Shown here: positions 1 to 9,585 of the stretch, one piece after another | Position numbering within the stretch: position 1 is the first letter of the stretch | Layout of the letters: the number at the start of each line of letters is the position of its first letter | Source: Traorella massiliensis | Lineage (GTDB): Bacteria; Bacillota_I; Bacilli_A; Erysipelotrichales; Erysipelotrichaceae | Assembly (NCBI RefSeq): GCF_900104665.1 | Contig: NZ_LT629969.1 | Span: 248,001 to 312,000, forward strand | Direction: 5' to 3' | Length of the DNA: 64,000 nucleotides | Notes under the pieces: generated by a model | What the model saw: only the letters and a program-made list of their open reading frames with translations | What the model was told of the DNA's origin: nothing | Databases searched by the model: none | Program-made: the position numbers and the translations under genes

Positions 1-2
1 TA

Positions 3-551
3 AAGATTGATGGTGCCGAAGCAAGCGTAGATACAGTAAAAGATGGTTCTTATAAAGTATCTCGTCCATTTAATATCGTTACAGGTGCAAATTTAAGTGA
101 AGTAGCTTCTGACTTTATTACATTTATTATGAGTGCTCAGGGTCAGGCAGTTATCGAAGAAGAAGGTTATATTTCTGAAGGTAATCAGGGTGATTATACA
201 GCTAGCGGTTTAAGTGGTACGATTACAGTAGCTGGTTCAAGTTCAGTAACTCCAGTGATGGAAAAACTGGCAGAAGCTTATGAAGCATTGAATGCTGATG
301 TTCAGGTAGATGTTCAGCAGTCAGATTCAACGACAGGTGTGAACAATGCCATCGAAGGTCTATGTGATATCGGTATGGCAAGCCGTGATTTAAAAGATAG
401 CGAACTTGAAAGTGGTGTGACAGGTACTCAGATTTGTATCGATGGTATCGCTGTTATCGTAAATAACGAAAACTCATTAGAAGAATTAACTTCTGAACAG
501 GTATTGCAGATCTTCACAGGTGAAATCACTTCCTTCTCAGAAGTGCAGTAA
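3..551 (+). CDS. pstS: Phosphate ABC transporter substrate-binding protein PstS, 5' end outside window
   Basis: The reading frame is open from the window edge to the TAA at 549-551. The first 50 or so visible residues are the typical end of a PstS domain (FITFIMSAQGQAV, EEEGYI). After a short linker a second phosphate-binding domain begins with AGSSSVTP, the phosphate-loop motif, and runs through a typical first lobe (IEGLCDIGMASRDL) to IFTGEITSF, where the protein stops. The second domain is therefore only its N-terminal half. PstS captures extracellular phosphate as a lipoprotein for PstCAB. The stop lies 1 base before the pstC start, so translation is probably coupled. The signal peptide and the first domain are not visible here. 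Confidence 0.9.
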   Translation, partial: KIDGAEASVDTVKDGSYKVSRPFNIVTGANLSEVASDFITFIMSAQGQAVIEEEGYISEGNQGDYTASGLSGTITVAGSSSVTPVMEKLAEAYEALNADVQVDVQQSDSTTGVNNAIEGLCDIGMASRDLKDSELESGVTGTQICIDGIAVIVNNENSLEELTSEQVLQIFTGEITSFSEVQ

Positions 552-552
552 G

Positions 553-1401
553 ATGAATTCTATAAAAGAAAAAGGGATGAAGTGGCTGTTTACAGCCGCT
601 GCATCCGCTTCTATTTTATGTGTCTTTCTTATTTGTGCTTTTTTATTTGTCAATGGATTCAGCACGATGGGAGAGATTGGCTTTACAGAATTTATATTTG
701 GAACAGTCTGGAAGCCGTTAAACAATATTTTTGGGATACTTCCGATGATATTGGGAAGTGTGGAAGTAACCTTGCTGGCCTTTGTATTCGGTGTTCCGGT
801 TGGACTGCTATGTGCCATTTTTTTAGTTTATTTCTGCCCTAAGAAAATTTATCCAAAAATGAAAAGTGTGATTGATCTTCTTGCGGGTATTCCTTCAATC
901 GTTTATGGTTTCTTTGGATTGGTTTGTATTGTACCGATTTTTAGAAATTTGTTTGGTGGCAGCGGAAAAAGCATCTTTACCGCTGGCTTTTTACTGGGAA
1001 TCATGATTCTGCCAACTATTGTCAGCGTTTCAGAATCTTCTTTAAAGGCGGTAGATAAAAATTATTATGAGGGAGCTTTAGCTTTAGGTGCAACTCATGA
1101 AAGAAGTGTTTTCTTTGCAAGCGTACCGGCAGCTAAATCTGGTATTATTGCAGGTATTATTCTAGGCATGGGAAGAGCTATTGGTGAAACGATGGCTGTA
1201 AATTATGTTATTGGAAATCAGGCACTTATGCCATTTGATATTTTTATAGGTGGTCGAACCTTGACAACTAATATCGTTTTGGAAATGGGATATGCAACTG
1301 ATTTGCATCGTGAAGCTTTGATCGCTACAGCAGTTGTATTGTTTATTTTCATTCTGATTATTAATCTGGCATTTGCCTTCTTAAAAAGGAGGGTTCGATA
1401 A
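553..1401 (+). CDS. pstC: Phosphate ABC transporter permease PstC
   Basis: A 282-residue inner-membrane permease of the phosphate importer. A membrane segment lies at about residues 11-36, followed by several more, and the cytoplasmic EAA coupling loop (EGALALGATHERS, then GMGRAIGETMAV) sits near residue 200 as expected for the BPD_transp_1 fold. I start at ATG 553, just after the pstS stop, because an upstream in-frame ATG lies inside pstS. The stop codon overlaps the pstA start (TAATG). It forms the transmembrane channel with PstA. Assignment is strong from the sequence and the operon position. Confidence 0.95.
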   Translation: MNSIKEKGMKWLFTAAASASILCVFLICAFLFVNGFSTMGEIGFTEFIFGTVWKPLNNIFGILPMILGSVEVTLLAFVFGVPVGLLCAIFLVYFCPKKIYPKMKSVIDLLAGIPSIVYGFFGLVCIVPIFRNLFGGSGKSIFTAGFLLGIMILPTIVSVSESSLKAVDKNYYEGALALGATHERSVFFASVPAAKSGIIAGIILGMGRAIGETMAVNYVIGNQALMPFDIFIGGRTLTTNIVLEMGYATDLHREALIATAVVLFIFILIINLAFAFLKRRVR

Positions 1402-2285
1402 TGGTTAAGAAGATTAGCGAATATCAGCAGGAAGCTAATGATTTGCGTGTCATTCATAAAGATAAATTATCGACTGTCTTAAATTTATTAGTTAAAATCA
1501 GTGCTTTTGTTACGATGGCTGTGCTGGTGATCATGATTGCTTATATTCTGATTACAGGTATTCCAAATATCACCCTTGATCAGTTTGCATTGGAATATAA
1601 TACAGATAATGTATCAATGATGCCTGCAATCATTAATACACTTTTGTATACGGTGTTATCTTTACTGATTGCTCTTCCTTTGGGTATCGGCAGTGCTATT
1701 TATTTAGTGGAATATGCGAAAAAAGGAAGCAAATTTGTGGAAATCGTTCGTTTGACAACAGAGACACTTTCAGGTATTCCTTCAATTATTTTTGGTCTTT
1801 TTGGATATTTATTCTTATGTATATTTTGCGGTTTAGGCTATTCTTTGCTTTCAGGTGTCATTACCTTGTCAATCATTATCCTGCCGCTGATCATGAGAAC
1901 AACTGAAGAAGCACTTAGAGCTGTTCCTGATTCTTATCGTGAAGGCAGCTATGGATTGGGTGCTGGTAAGGTAAGAACGATCTTTAAGATTATTTTACCA
2001 AGTGCAACAGGCGGTATTCTTAATGGTATTATTTTAAGTATCGGACGTATTGTCGGAGAGAGTGCAGCTTTGATTTATACAGCAGGTACATTGCCAAATA
2101 TTGCTATAGATATCATGCAATCCGGACGAAGCTTATCGGTTCATATGTATGCACTGCTAAGTGAAGGACTTTATACCAATCAGGCTTATGCAACAGCGGT
2201 TGTACTTCTTTTGATGGTAATGATGATTAACTTTGCATCGAATAAAATCGTAAAGCATATGGGAGGAAAGAATGAGCAAAATTAG
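1401..2285 (+). CDS. pstA: Phosphate ABC transporter permease PstA
   Basis: The second permease subunit of the phosphate importer, 294 residues. It has a long cytoplasmic N-terminus with a first membrane segment near residues 36-55, and an EAA loop ([13 protein letters not shown], then [12 protein letters not shown]) that docks on PstB. The ATG overlaps the pstC stop by one base (TAATG), with AGGAGG just upstream at 1388-1393. The 3' end overlaps pstB by 14 bases. Length and motifs match the PstA family. Confidence 0.95.
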   Translation: MVKKISEYQQEANDLRVIHKDKLSTVLNLLVKISAFVTMAVLVIMIAYILITGIPNITLDQFALEYNTDNVSMMPAIINTLLYTVLSLLIALPLGIGSAIYLVEYAKKGSKFVEIVRLTTETLSGIPSIIFGLFGYLFLCIFCGLGYSLLSGVITLSIIILPLIMRTTEEALRAVPDSYREGSYGLGAGKVRTIFKIILPSATGGILNGIILSIGRIVGESAALIYTAGTLPNIAIDIMQSGRSLSVHMYALLSEGLYTNQAYATAVVLLLMVMMINFASNKIVKHMGGKNEQN

Positions 2286-3021
2286 TGTCAAGAATCTGGA
2301 TCTCTGGTATGGGGATTTTCAGGCGTTAAAAAATATCAATATGGATATTGAAGCTAATCAGGTTACAGCTTTTATCGGACCAAGCGGCTGTGGGAAATCG
2401 ACATTTTTAAAATGTTTGAACCGCATGAATGATTTGGTAGAAGGCTGTCGCATTACTGGTGAAATTAGTTTGGATGGTGTCAATATTAATTCTAAAATAG
2501 ATGTGAACCAGCTTCGTAAACGTGTGGGCATGGTTTTTCAAAAACCAAATCCATTCCCAATGAGTGTTTATGACAATATTGCTTTTGGGCCTAAGACACA
2601 TGGTGTCAAAGATAAAAAAGAATTAGATCAGATCGTTGAAAAGGCATTAAAAGGTGCAGCTTTATGGGATGAAGTTAAAGATCGTCTCCATAAGAGTGCT
2701 TTAGGACTTTCGGGAGGTCAGCAGCAGCGTTTATGTATCGCTAGGGCTTTGGCAGTTGATCCTGAAGTATTACTGATGGATGAGCCAACAAGTGCTTTGG
2801 ATCCTATTTCAACATCTAAGATTGAAGATCTTGTTTTAGAATTAAAAAAGAAATATACGATCATTATTGTTACACATAACATGCAGCAGGCAGCACGTAT
2901 TTCAGATATGACCGCTTTCTTCTTATTAGGTGATCTTATCGAATACAATAAGACAGACAAGCTGTTCTCAATGCCGGACAACAAGAAAACAGAAGATTAC
3001 ATTACAGGAAGGTTTGGTTAA
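2272..3021 (+). CDS. pstB: Phosphate ABC transporter ATP-binding protein PstB
   Basis: The 249-residue ATPase that powers phosphate import. It has Walker [10 protein letters not shown] at residues 36-44, a Q-loop ([18 protein letters not shown]) typical of PstB, signature [15 protein letters not shown], Walker [13 protein letters not shown] and the switch histidine in VTHNM. The start at 2272 is set by the strong site GGGAGGAAAG at 2261-2270, inside the end of pstA. The next gene, phoU, starts 2 bases after its stop. Confidence 0.97.
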   Translation: MSKISVKNLDLWYGDFQALKNINMDIEANQVTAFIGPSGCGKSTFLKCLNRMNDLVEGCRITGEISLDGVNINSKIDVNQLRKRVGMVFQKPNPFPMSVYDNIAFGPKTHGVKDKKELDQIVEKALKGAALWDEVKDRLHKSALGLSGGQQQRLCIARALAVDPEVLLMDEPTSALDPISTSKIEDLVLELKKKYTIIIVTHNMQQAARISDMTAFFLLGDLIEYNKTDKLFSMPDNKKTEDYITGRFG

Positions 3022-3022
3022 T

Positions 3023-3682
3023 ATGAGAAATCGATATAATGAACAGTTAAAAGAACTTAATGATGAATTGATCTTGATGGGTGATTTATGTAAAGCAGGA
3101 ATTACCTATGCTGTAAGCTCTTTAAAGAATCCAAGTGATGAAATTAAAGAAAAGGTGACAGAGATTGAAAATGAAATCAATCAAAAAGAAAGAACGATCG
3201 AGCAGTTATGCATGAAGCTTTTGCTTCGTCAGCAGCCAGTAGCAAGTGATCTAAGGCAAGTATCCAGCGCTTTGAAAATGATCAGCGATATGGAAAGAAT
3301 CGGTGATCAGGCATATGATATCTCATTGATGTCACCCGTGGAAATTGCTAAGGATGAAAAGGTAGAAAAACATATCATTGCGATGGCTAAAAATACGATC
3401 AGCATGGTATCGAAAAGTGTTGAATCGTTTGTCAATTCGGATTTAGAAATGGCGCTTTCAGTAATGAAAGATGATGATGAAATCGATGCTTATTTTGAAA
3501 AAGTCAAAGATGATCTGATCGATGCGGTTAAAGAAGATCCAAAATCAGGACGTGATTACTTGGATATTTTGATGATTGCCAAATATTTAGAAAGAATTGG
3601 TGATCATGCAACGAATATTGCGGAATGGGTAGAGTACTCAATTACAGGAAAACATAAAAAAATTGATATTAAATCAGCTTAA
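3023..3682 (+). CDS. phoU: Phosphate transport regulator PhoU
   Basis: A 219-residue PhoU made of two tandem three-helix PhoU domains; each carries a conserved E/DxxxD-type metal-binding helix (SDMERIGDQAYD in the first, AKYLERIGDHATNIAEW in the second). PhoU represses the PhoR/PhoB response and restrains PstSCAB when phosphate is ample. The ATG at 3023 follows the pstB stop directly; the ribosome site (GGAAGG) lies in the last pstB codons. A terminator follows at once, so phoU ends the operon. No phoR/phoB pair is visible in the window. Confidence 0.95.
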   Translation: MRNRYNEQLKELNDELILMGDLCKAGITYAVSSLKNPSDEIKEKVTEIENEINQKERTIEQLCMKLLLRQQPVASDLRQVSSALKMISDMERIGDQAYDISLMSPVEIAKDEKVEKHIIAMAKNTISMVSKSVESFVNSDLEMALSVMKDDDEIDAYFEKVKDDLIDAVKEDPKSGRDYLDILMIAKYLERIGDHATNIAEWVEYSITGKHKKIDIKSA

Positions 3683-3711
3683 AACTTCATGAATCGGCAT
3701 GAAGTTTTTTT
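3682..3711 (+). terminator. Terminator of the pst-phoU operon
   Basis: AACTTCATG and CATGAAGTT form a stem around a short AATCGG loop, followed by a run of seven T. It lies directly after the phoU stop codon. Confidence 0.85.
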
Positions 3712-3770
3712 CTTATATTTTTCATGTTATAATGTGCATAAATGAGTTATGATTGAATAGGAGATTCAAT

Positions 3771-4600
3771 ATGGTGGACTGGTTTAAGATAAAAAAGATA
3801 GATGGTCATATTCATATTCTTCCGGATGAAGTACATGAAGCGAACCCTGATTCAGAGGATGTCTGGAAAAAGGCTGATCTGCATAAGTATCATGAAATGA
3901 TGGGAAAGTATCATATCGATCAAGCGGTGATCATGCCTTTGAATGATCCGTGGTTAATGTCTATGGAATTTACAATTTCTAATGTACATAAAAATCTTTG
4001 TGCAATGAAGCAGCAATATCCTCATTCATTCTATGCGTTTGCTGATGTAGATGCTCGAAATACATCCATGCAATCTGTAAAGGCGGTTGAAAGAGCAATC
4101 GAATCAGGATTAGATGGTATCAAGCTGCATCCAAGCAATACAGGGATGAATGCTGATGATGAATATAATAAGTCAATATTCACTTATGCGCAAAAAAATA
4201 AGATACCTGTAGCGATTCATTCTTATCCAAATTCAAAAGATGATCCATGTGCTCCTAAACGTATTGTCCATCTATTAGAACAGTTCCCGCAGTTAATAAT
4301 GATTGTGTGTCATATGGGGCTTATCAATGGGAAGAGCTGCTTCCCGAAGATGTTTACATCGACATTTCAGCCATCCTGCCTGACTATATTCAACATTATG
4401 GTCTTAAAAAAACAAATGAAATCATGCGTCTTTTTGGACCGGACCGTTTGATCTTCGCAAGTGATTATCCAGATAATCATTTCTTGAAGCCTGAAGAAAT
4501 TTATGAATTTTATTTTAATACGCTGAATCAGATGGATTTTACTGAGGAAGAAGCTTTTAAGATCGCTTATCAAAATATTGAGAAAATAATGAGCCTGTGA
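3771..4600 (+). pseudogene. Amidohydrolase family protein, frameshifted
   Basis: A metal-dependent TIM-barrel hydrolase of the amidohydrolase (COG2159-like) type. The first part reads from ATG 3771 (preceded by AGGAGA) and has the metal motif DGHIHI at residues 11-16, KLHPSN, AIHSYP and VCHMG. After CHMG the frame is lost. The rest of the domain (YQWEELLPEDVYIDIS, FGPDRLIFASDYPD, helix to the TGA-flanked end at 4600) continues in the frame one base earlier. One extra G in the GGGG run at 4316-4319 would restore a single protein of about 276 residues. So this is a one-base deletion, a sequencing error, or slippage at the G run. The substrate cannot be told. Confidence 0.75.
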
Positions 4601-4615
4601 GTCTAATGTGCATTT

Positions 4616-4642
4616 GCGTTGCTTGTGCAACGCTATTATTTT
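4616..4642 (+). terminator. Terminator after the amidohydrolase
   Basis: GCGTTGC and GCAACGC form a 7-bp stem with loop TTGT, followed by a T-rich tract TATTATTTT. It separates the amidohydrolase from the XRE gene. Confidence 0.6.
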
Positions 4643-4675
4643 GGATAGAATCAGGTTGAAAAAGGAGAATGATTT

Positions 4676-5095
4676 ATGCTTAGTGAAAATTTAAAGACAA
4701 TCAGAAAACAAAAGGGATTATCTCAGGAAGAATTAGCCATTCGTTTAAATGTTGTCCGACAGACGATTTCTAAATGGGAAAAAGGTATTTCGGTTCCAGA
4801 TTCAGATATGCTGATTCGATTAGCTGAAATATTAGAAGTAAATGTTGGTGATTTATTAGGTAAAAAAATAGAAGAGGAAGATAAAAGAGATGCATTAACT
4901 GAACAGCTTGTCCGAATCAATGAACAGTTAGCAATAAGAAACAGACGTTCAAAACTGATTCTTAAAATTATAGCAGCTGTTATTTCTGTGTTTATCATTT
5001 TAAATCTTTTACTTGTTTTGATGAATATGATTTCTTTCGATAGTCTTAAGGATCGTGACACTATTGATCAGCAAATAGAAGAAATAGTGGAATAA
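4676..5095 (+). CDS. XRE-family regulator with C-terminal membrane segment
   Basis: 139 residues. An XRE helix-turn-helix covers residues 1-60 (LSQEELAIRLNVVRQTISKWEKG is its core), then a charged linker (EEEDKRDALTEQLVRINEQL) likely to be helical, then one strongly hydrophobic segment at about residues 97-118 and a short acidic tail. This layout, a DNA-binding domain tethered to the membrane, recurs four times in this window. The ATG follows AAGGAGA at a good distance. It is transcribed alone between two terminators. Target genes are unknown. Confidence 0.8.
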   Translation: MLSENLKTIRKQKGLSQEELAIRLNVVRQTISKWEKGISVPDSDMLIRLAEILEVNVGDLLGKKIEEEDKRDALTEQLVRINEQLAIRNRRSKLILKIIAAVISVFIILNLLLVLMNMISFDSLKDRDTIDQQIEEIVE

Positions 5096-5132
5096 TTAAG
5101 CGTATAAGATGGTCTATGTTGGTGATTTATAA

Positions 5133-5157
5133 AAATAAGCAGATGTCCTGCTTATTT
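5133..5157. terminator. Bidirectional terminator between convergent genes
   Basis: AAATAAGCAG and CTGCTTATTT form a 10-bp stem with loop ATGTC, with A runs on one side and T runs on the other. It serves the XRE gene on the plus strand and the methyltransferase on the minus strand; it overlaps the stop codon of the latter. Confidence 0.8.
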
Positions 5158-6030
5158 TTTAGAAACCCATCTACCATAAATACCACAAGGTAAGATCGTT
5201 TGAGTACGGGTGATTGGTAAACCGTTTTCTCCGGATTCAATGATACCATTAGGATATTTTCTTAATAAAGTAGAATGAAGAATATTATTTAATACGGTTG
5301 GTGAAAAGCCTGTTGTATAGGAATTTACTAGGAAAAATAGAGGATCATCATCAAGAATATCCATACATTTGAGGATAAGCGGATAAAGCTGTTCTTCAAT
5401 TTTCCATATTTCACCGCCTGGTCCACGGCCATAGCTTGGCGGATCCATGATGAGGGCATGATAGGTTCGGCCACGTCTTTTTTCTCTTTCTACGAATTTA
5501 ATGACATCGTCAACGATAAAACGAATTTTTTTATTTTCCAGATGTGACAGGACCATATTTTCTTTTGCCCAATTTACCATTCCTTTAGAGGCATCAACGT
5601 GGACTACTTCACAAGCATTGGCACTTGCACATGCCATGGTTGCACCTCCTGTATAGGCAAATAGGTTTAGGACACGAATATCACGATTTGCTTTTTGGAT
5701 TTTATCCATCATGAAATCCCAGTTAGCTGCCTGTTCAGGGAAAAGACCGGTATGTTTAAAGCCTGTAGGTGAGACTTTGAAGGTCAGATGCTTATAATTG
5801 ATCTTCCATTCATTTTTTAAAGGCTTGAGAAATTCCCAGCTTCCACCACCGGATCTTGAACGGTGATAATGGGCATGAGGATGAAGCCAAAGCCTGTCTT
5901 CTTTTTCAATGGGCCATAATGCCTGTGGATCGGGACGACGAAGGATGACATCTTTCCATCTTTCCAGTTTTTCACCATTTCCGGTATCGATACATTCATA
6001 ATCTTTCCATTCTGATGCTGTCTGATTCAT
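5152..6030 (-). CDS. Class I SAM-dependent methyltransferase, RlmI/COG1092-like
   Basis: 292 residues. The AdoMet-binding motif I is VLNLFAYTGGATMACA at about residues 120-135, the acidic residue after strand 2 is in VVHVDAS, and motif IV is LIMDPPSYGRGPGG, the DPP(S/Y) type found in base-modifying RNA methyltransferases. The upstream part (EDRLWLHPHAHYHRSRS) is family-typical but lacks an obvious PUA domain, so the exact target base is uncertain. I place the start at 6030 rather than 6057, because GGAAGTG lies 7 bases upstream of that ATG. It lies convergent to the XRE gene and shares its terminator. Confidence 0.8.
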   Translation of the reverse strand: MNQTASEWKDYECIDTGNGEKLERWKDVILRRPDPQALWPIEKEDRLWLHPHAHYHRSRSGGGSWEFLKPLKNEWKINYKHLTFKVSPTGFKHTGLFPEQAANWDFMMDKIQKANRDIRVLNLFAYTGGATMACASANACEVVHVDASKGMVNWAKENMVLSHLENKKIRFIVDDVIKFVEREKRRGRTYHALIMDPPSYGRGPGGEIWKIEEQLYPLILKCMDILDDDPLFFLVNSYTTGFSPTVLNNILHSTLLRKYPNGIIESGENGLPITRTQTILPCGIYGRWVSKK

Positions 6031-6144
6031 ATATTCACTTCCAATCCAGATTATCATATCATATTTTCAAGTCTTTGAAACCCATACTTTCACAATTTTT
6101 TATTCTTTGAAATATGGTATAATAAAAGAAAGCGAGGTGTTTTG

Positions 6145-6897
6145 ATGAAAAACAAGTATTATGACGATTTTAGATGTTGTGAATTAAAGACAAAAGTAAA
6201 AGAAGTGATCGAGGATAAAGGTTTTTTTTGGCATACGTTTGATAACACGATTTTTTACGCTGACAAACGTCATCCTGATCATGGCTATATCAATCAGTAT
6301 GAAGTATTAAAACTAAAAGAAAAAAATGGGATTGTTTATCATCTTTTACATGAAAAATTAGAAGGTGAAGCAGTAATGGTGGTAAATCCTGGCAGAAGAT
6401 ATATCCATGCTCAAAATGAAACTTTATCACTTTTGATGAATAAGATGGTTCAGGGTGTCTATCGTTGTGAGTGTGTCGATCATTATATTACTGATTTTTT
6501 TATGGTGAGCCGCTTTAAGGGAAAATGTCTGAGCTCTCAGCAAAAAAATGAATTGCAGGTATCTTTAAATGGCATGATTCGAGATGATTATGATGTTAAG
6601 ATCAGTTATGAAAAAATCAGCGAAGACAGGTATGTTGCTATTGGTGTTTTCCCTGCGGAAAAAAACACTCAGATTCATGTACCAAGTCTTAAATTTATTC
6701 AGATGATGAAAATTCTTGAAATTGTAGATAATAAAAATGATGAATTTGCGATCATTACGACTTGTGGTGATCAGATGCTGTTCACGATTGAAAAGTATTA
6801 TGATATTATCAAAGAAGCCAGTAAAATATTGAATTGTGAACCGATGTTTATTAATACAAGCATTCATCAATTATTAAATAAAATAAAAAGCAATTGA
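6145..6897 (+). CDS. Alanyl-tRNA-editing (AlaX)-like protein, degenerate
   Basis: 250 residues. The order of elements resembles the AlaRS editing/AlaX fold: an N-terminal stretch FFWHTFDNTIFYAD where the family has a Gly-rich strand, GIVYHLLHEKLEGEAV, then GRRYIHAQNETLSLLMNKMV in the place of the zinc helix (family HxxxH). Here the second histidine of HxxxH is a glutamate, and no CxxxH motif is visible near the C-terminus, so zinc-dependent editing is unlikely. I start at ATG 6145, 9 bases after GCGAGGTG, rather than the TTG just before it. Family membership is inferred from pattern only and could be wrong. Confidence 0.45.
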   Translation: MKNKYYDDFRCCELKTKVKEVIEDKGFFWHTFDNTIFYADKRHPDHGYINQYEVLKLKEKNGIVYHLLHEKLEGEAVMVVNPGRRYIHAQNETLSLLMNKMVQGVYRCECVDHYITDFFMVSRFKGKCLSSQQKNELQVSLNGMIRDDYDVKISYEKISEDRYVAIGVFPAEKNTQIHVPSLKFIQMMKILEIVDNKNDEFAIITTCGDQMLFTIEKYYDIIKEASKILNCEPMFINTSIHQLLNKIKSN

Positions 6898-6943
6898 AAA
6901 TGATACGGCAAGTGTTATAATCTAATAGTTGAGGGAGATTATT

Positions 6944-7534
6944 ATGAAACGATTGTTAAAAGTATTAAGCTGCTCTGCATTACTTTTATGTGGATGTCAG
7001 CAACAGGAACAGCAAGAACCGGTTGAGGAAGAAGTAGTCAGTATTGTCAGCAATGATATTTATGCGGATCCCAAAAATCCTTCAAATGCGTACACATTGG
7101 TATTTAATCAGTTAGCTGAAGATATTGCAGCCAATGATATGGAACAGCTGAGCGAGGATGTAGCTGTTTGTTTTGTCTATGATTTTTTCACATTGAAAAA
7201 TAAAGAAGATAGTACGGATATTGGAGGCTTAGCTTATCTGCCACAAAATCGTGTGGAAGAATTTACTTCTTTTGCACAGCAGCATTTCTATCGAAATTAT
7301 GATTCGATCGTAACAGAGCAGGGAGAAGATGCTCTGCCTGAGGTAACAAATGTGACTGTTGAAAGTACAACTGCCAAACAAGTTAGTTATCTTGATGAAA
7401 CTTATGATGGATATGAGTATGAAATAAGTGTAGAGTATGCAGATACAAGTATCAATAGTGATGAATTGAAGACGAAGCTGACGATGACTTGTCTTGTCTA
7501 CAATGGAAAAGCGATGGTTATTGCGGTAAGTTAA
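6944..7534 (+). CDS. Small secreted lipoprotein of unknown function
   Basis: 196 residues with a lipoprotein signal: a positive start, a hydrophobic core and the lipobox LLCGC, with the modified cysteine at about residue 18. An acidic spacer (QEPVEEEVVS) follows, then a mixed alpha/beta domain ending in a strand. I recognise no family. The ATG at 6944 follows GAGGGAGA. Its stop lies one base before the psuK start, so it is probably in one transcript with psuK-psuG; a role in nucleoside or carbohydrate capture is only a guess from that position. Confidence 0.65.
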   Translation: MKRLLKVLSCSALLLCGCQQQEQQEPVEEEVVSIVSNDIYADPKNPSNAYTLVFNQLAEDIAANDMEQLSEDVAVCFVYDFFTLKNKEDSTDIGGLAYLPQNRVEEFTSFAQQHFYRNYDSIVTEQGEDALPEVTNVTVESTTAKQVSYLDETYDGYEYEISVEYADTSINSDELKTKLTMTCLVYNGKAMVIAVS

Positions 7535-7535
7535 T

Positions 7536-8483
7536 ATGCGGGAAGCTTATATTATTGGTGGAGCTAATATTGATATTATTGGCAGAAGTGATCATTCGCT
7601 TATTCCTTTTGATTCCAATATTGGCAAAGTGGTTCAAAGCTATGGTGGAGTCGGTCGCAATATTGCAGAGAATGCAGCTCGTTTAGGTGTGAAGGTTCAT
7701 TTTGTCAGTATTTTTGGAAATGATTATAATGGTTTGAATTGTATCCGTTATTGTGAAGAGTGTGGAATGGATATGAGTGATTGCCGCATCGTAGAAAATG
7801 AAAGAACTTCTACTTATTTAGCTGTTTTAGATGAGACAGGTGATATGAGCATAGCAATTAATGATATGGATATCTTGCGTTTTTTAGATCGAGAACATAT
7901 TGATAAAGTTTTTAAAAAGATTAAAAAAGATGATATTTTGGTAATTGATACTAATCTGGATAAAGAATTGATTGCGTATATGATGAAGCATGCACCGTGT
8001 GATATTTTTGTAGATCCGATTTCTAGTGAAAAAGTGCAAAAGCTAGAGGGGCTTCTTAGCTATATTCATACGTTTAAGCCAAATGTTTATGAAGCTGAAA
8101 GACTTAGCGGGATCAAGTATGAGGGTGAAGATTCTGTCGATGAAATGGGAAAGTATTTTCTTTCTTGCGGGATCGATGAAATCTATATTTCGCTTGGTAA
8201 AGAAGGTGTAAAAGCATATACAAAAGACTGTGCTGTTTTATGTTCTACAGAAGAAATAGCTGTTGCGAATGCGACAGGTGCGGGAGATTCTTTCATGGGT
8301 GGTATCATAGCGGCAACACTGATGGATTATAGTTTTATGGATAAGATTAAGTTTGCGCAGAGCTGTAGCGTTGTGACGATTGAATCGGATCAAAGCGTAT
8401 GCAGAAGATTAAGTTTAGAGATGGTAAATCAGCGAAAAGAGAAGCTGAAATTTAATGTAAAGGAGAAAAAATTATGTATTTAA
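7536..8483 (+). CDS. psuK: Pseudouridine kinase (PfkB family)
   Basis: A 315-residue ribokinase/PfkB fold sugar kinase. It has the N-terminal [11 protein letters not shown], the substrate signature [17 protein letters not shown] near residues 40-56, and the C-terminal ATP/anion-hole motif [12 protein letters not shown] with the catalytic Asp. The neighbour psuG identifies the substrate: PsuK makes pseudouridine 5'-phosphate, which PsuG then cleaves to uracil and ribose 5-phosphate. The gene overlaps psuG by 10 bases. The last 25 residues are Lys-rich and look like a tail added by the overlap region. Confidence 0.85.
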   Translation: MREAYIIGGANIDIIGRSDHSLIPFDSNIGKVVQSYGGVGRNIAENAARLGVKVHFVSIFGNDYNGLNCIRYCEECGMDMSDCRIVENERTSTYLAVLDETGDMSIAINDMDILRFLDREHIDKVFKKIKKDDILVIDTNLDKELIAYMMKHAPCDIFVDPISSEKVQKLEGLLSYIHTFKPNVYEAERLSGIKYEGEDSVDEMGKYFLSCGIDEIYISLGKEGVKAYTKDCAVLCSTEEIAVANATGAGDSFMGGIIAATLMDYSFMDKIKFAQSCSVVTIESDQSVCRRLSLEMVNQRKEKLKFNVKEKKLCI

Positions 8484-9376
8484 AAGTGAACCCTGAAGTT
8501 CAAAAAGCATTGGATAACAACCAGCCTGTAGTTGCACTGGAATCAACGATCATTTCTCATGGAATGCCTTATCCACAGAATGTGGAAACAGCTTTGAATG
8601 TTGAAAAGATCATCCGTGAAAATGGGGCTGTTCCTGCAACGATCGGTATTATTGACGGAGTTTGTGTTGCAGGTATGACACCTGATGAAATTGAAGAATT
8701 TGGTAAAAGAAAAGGTATTGCGAAAGTAAGTCGCCGTGATCTGCCAGTCATTGTTGCGAAAAAACAGTGGGGAGCTACAACCGTGGCAACGACAATGATC
8801 GTAGCAGCTATGGCAGGCATTAAAGTTTTCGTAACAGGCGGTATTGGCGGAGTACATCGTGGTGCTCAGCAAACTTTCGATATTTCCGCAGACTTACAGG
8901 AATTGGCTCATACGAATGTTGCGGTTGTATGTGCTGGTGCAAAGGCTATCTTAGATTTGCCATTGACACTTGAATATTTGGAGACACAAGGTGTTCCTGT
9001 CTTGGGATATAAAACAAAAGAACTTCCTAGCTTCTATTCTATTCATTCCGGACTCGAACTTGATTATGAGATGGATTCTCCAAAAGAAATTGCGGATGCA
9101 ATTAAAGCAAAATGGGAAATGGGTTTAAATGGCGGTGTCATCATCGCAAATCCAATTCCAAAAGAATATGCCTTAGAAGAGTCTTTTATCAATGGTGTCA
9201 TTGATGAAGCTTTGGCAGATGCAAATAAAAAAGGTGTACATGGAAAAGATGTAACACCGTTCTTGTTAGCAGCAGTAAAAGATAAGACTGAAGGAAAGAG
9301 TCTTAACAGTAATATTCAGCTTGTTTATAACAATGCTCGTTTAGGGGCTAAGATTGCTACTGAGTACTGCAAATAA
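8474..9376 (+). CDS. psuG: Pseudouridine-5'-phosphate glycosidase
   Basis: 300 residues, the normal length of PsuG. Family motifs include [17 protein letters not shown] near the N-terminus, PATIGIIDG, the active-site lysine region [10 protein letters not shown] and [14 protein letters not shown], then [14 protein letters not shown] and [10 protein letters not shown]. It forms C5-glycosidic bond cleavage products uracil and ribose 5-phosphate for RNA nucleoside recycling. Start ATG 8474 has AAAGGAGAAAA upstream within psuK. A strong terminator follows. Confidence 0.95.
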   Translation: MYLKVNPEVQKALDNNQPVVALESTIISHGMPYPQNVETALNVEKIIRENGAVPATIGIIDGVCVAGMTPDEIEEFGKRKGIAKVSRRDLPVIVAKKQWGATTVATTMIVAAMAGIKVFVTGGIGGVHRGAQQTFDISADLQELAHTNVAVVCAGAKAILDLPLTLEYLETQGVPVLGYKTKELPSFYSIHSGLELDYEMDSPKEIADAIKAKWEMGLNGGVIIANPIPKEYALEESFINGVIDEALADANKKGVHGKDVTPFLLAAVKDKTEGKSLNSNIQLVYNNARLGAKIATEYCK

Positions 9377-9384
9377 GATTGATA

Positions 9385-9414
9385 AGAAACGCAAAAAAAG
9401 CGTTTCTTTTTTTT
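9385..9414 (+). terminator. Terminator after psuG
   Basis: AGAAACGC and GCGTTTCT form an 8-bp stem around an A-rich loop, followed by seven or more T. Confidence 0.9.
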
Positions 9415-9585
9415 GTCAAGAAACTAGTTGGAAATTGAATTATAAGAAATTTAATTAATAAGATCATTAATTATCTGAATAAATCCTGAACCCATAAATA
9501 ATTATAACACAAATATATATAAAAAATAAGTATATTATATTATAAAATATTCTATTATAATAAAAGTGCAAAGGAGGATAGACCC

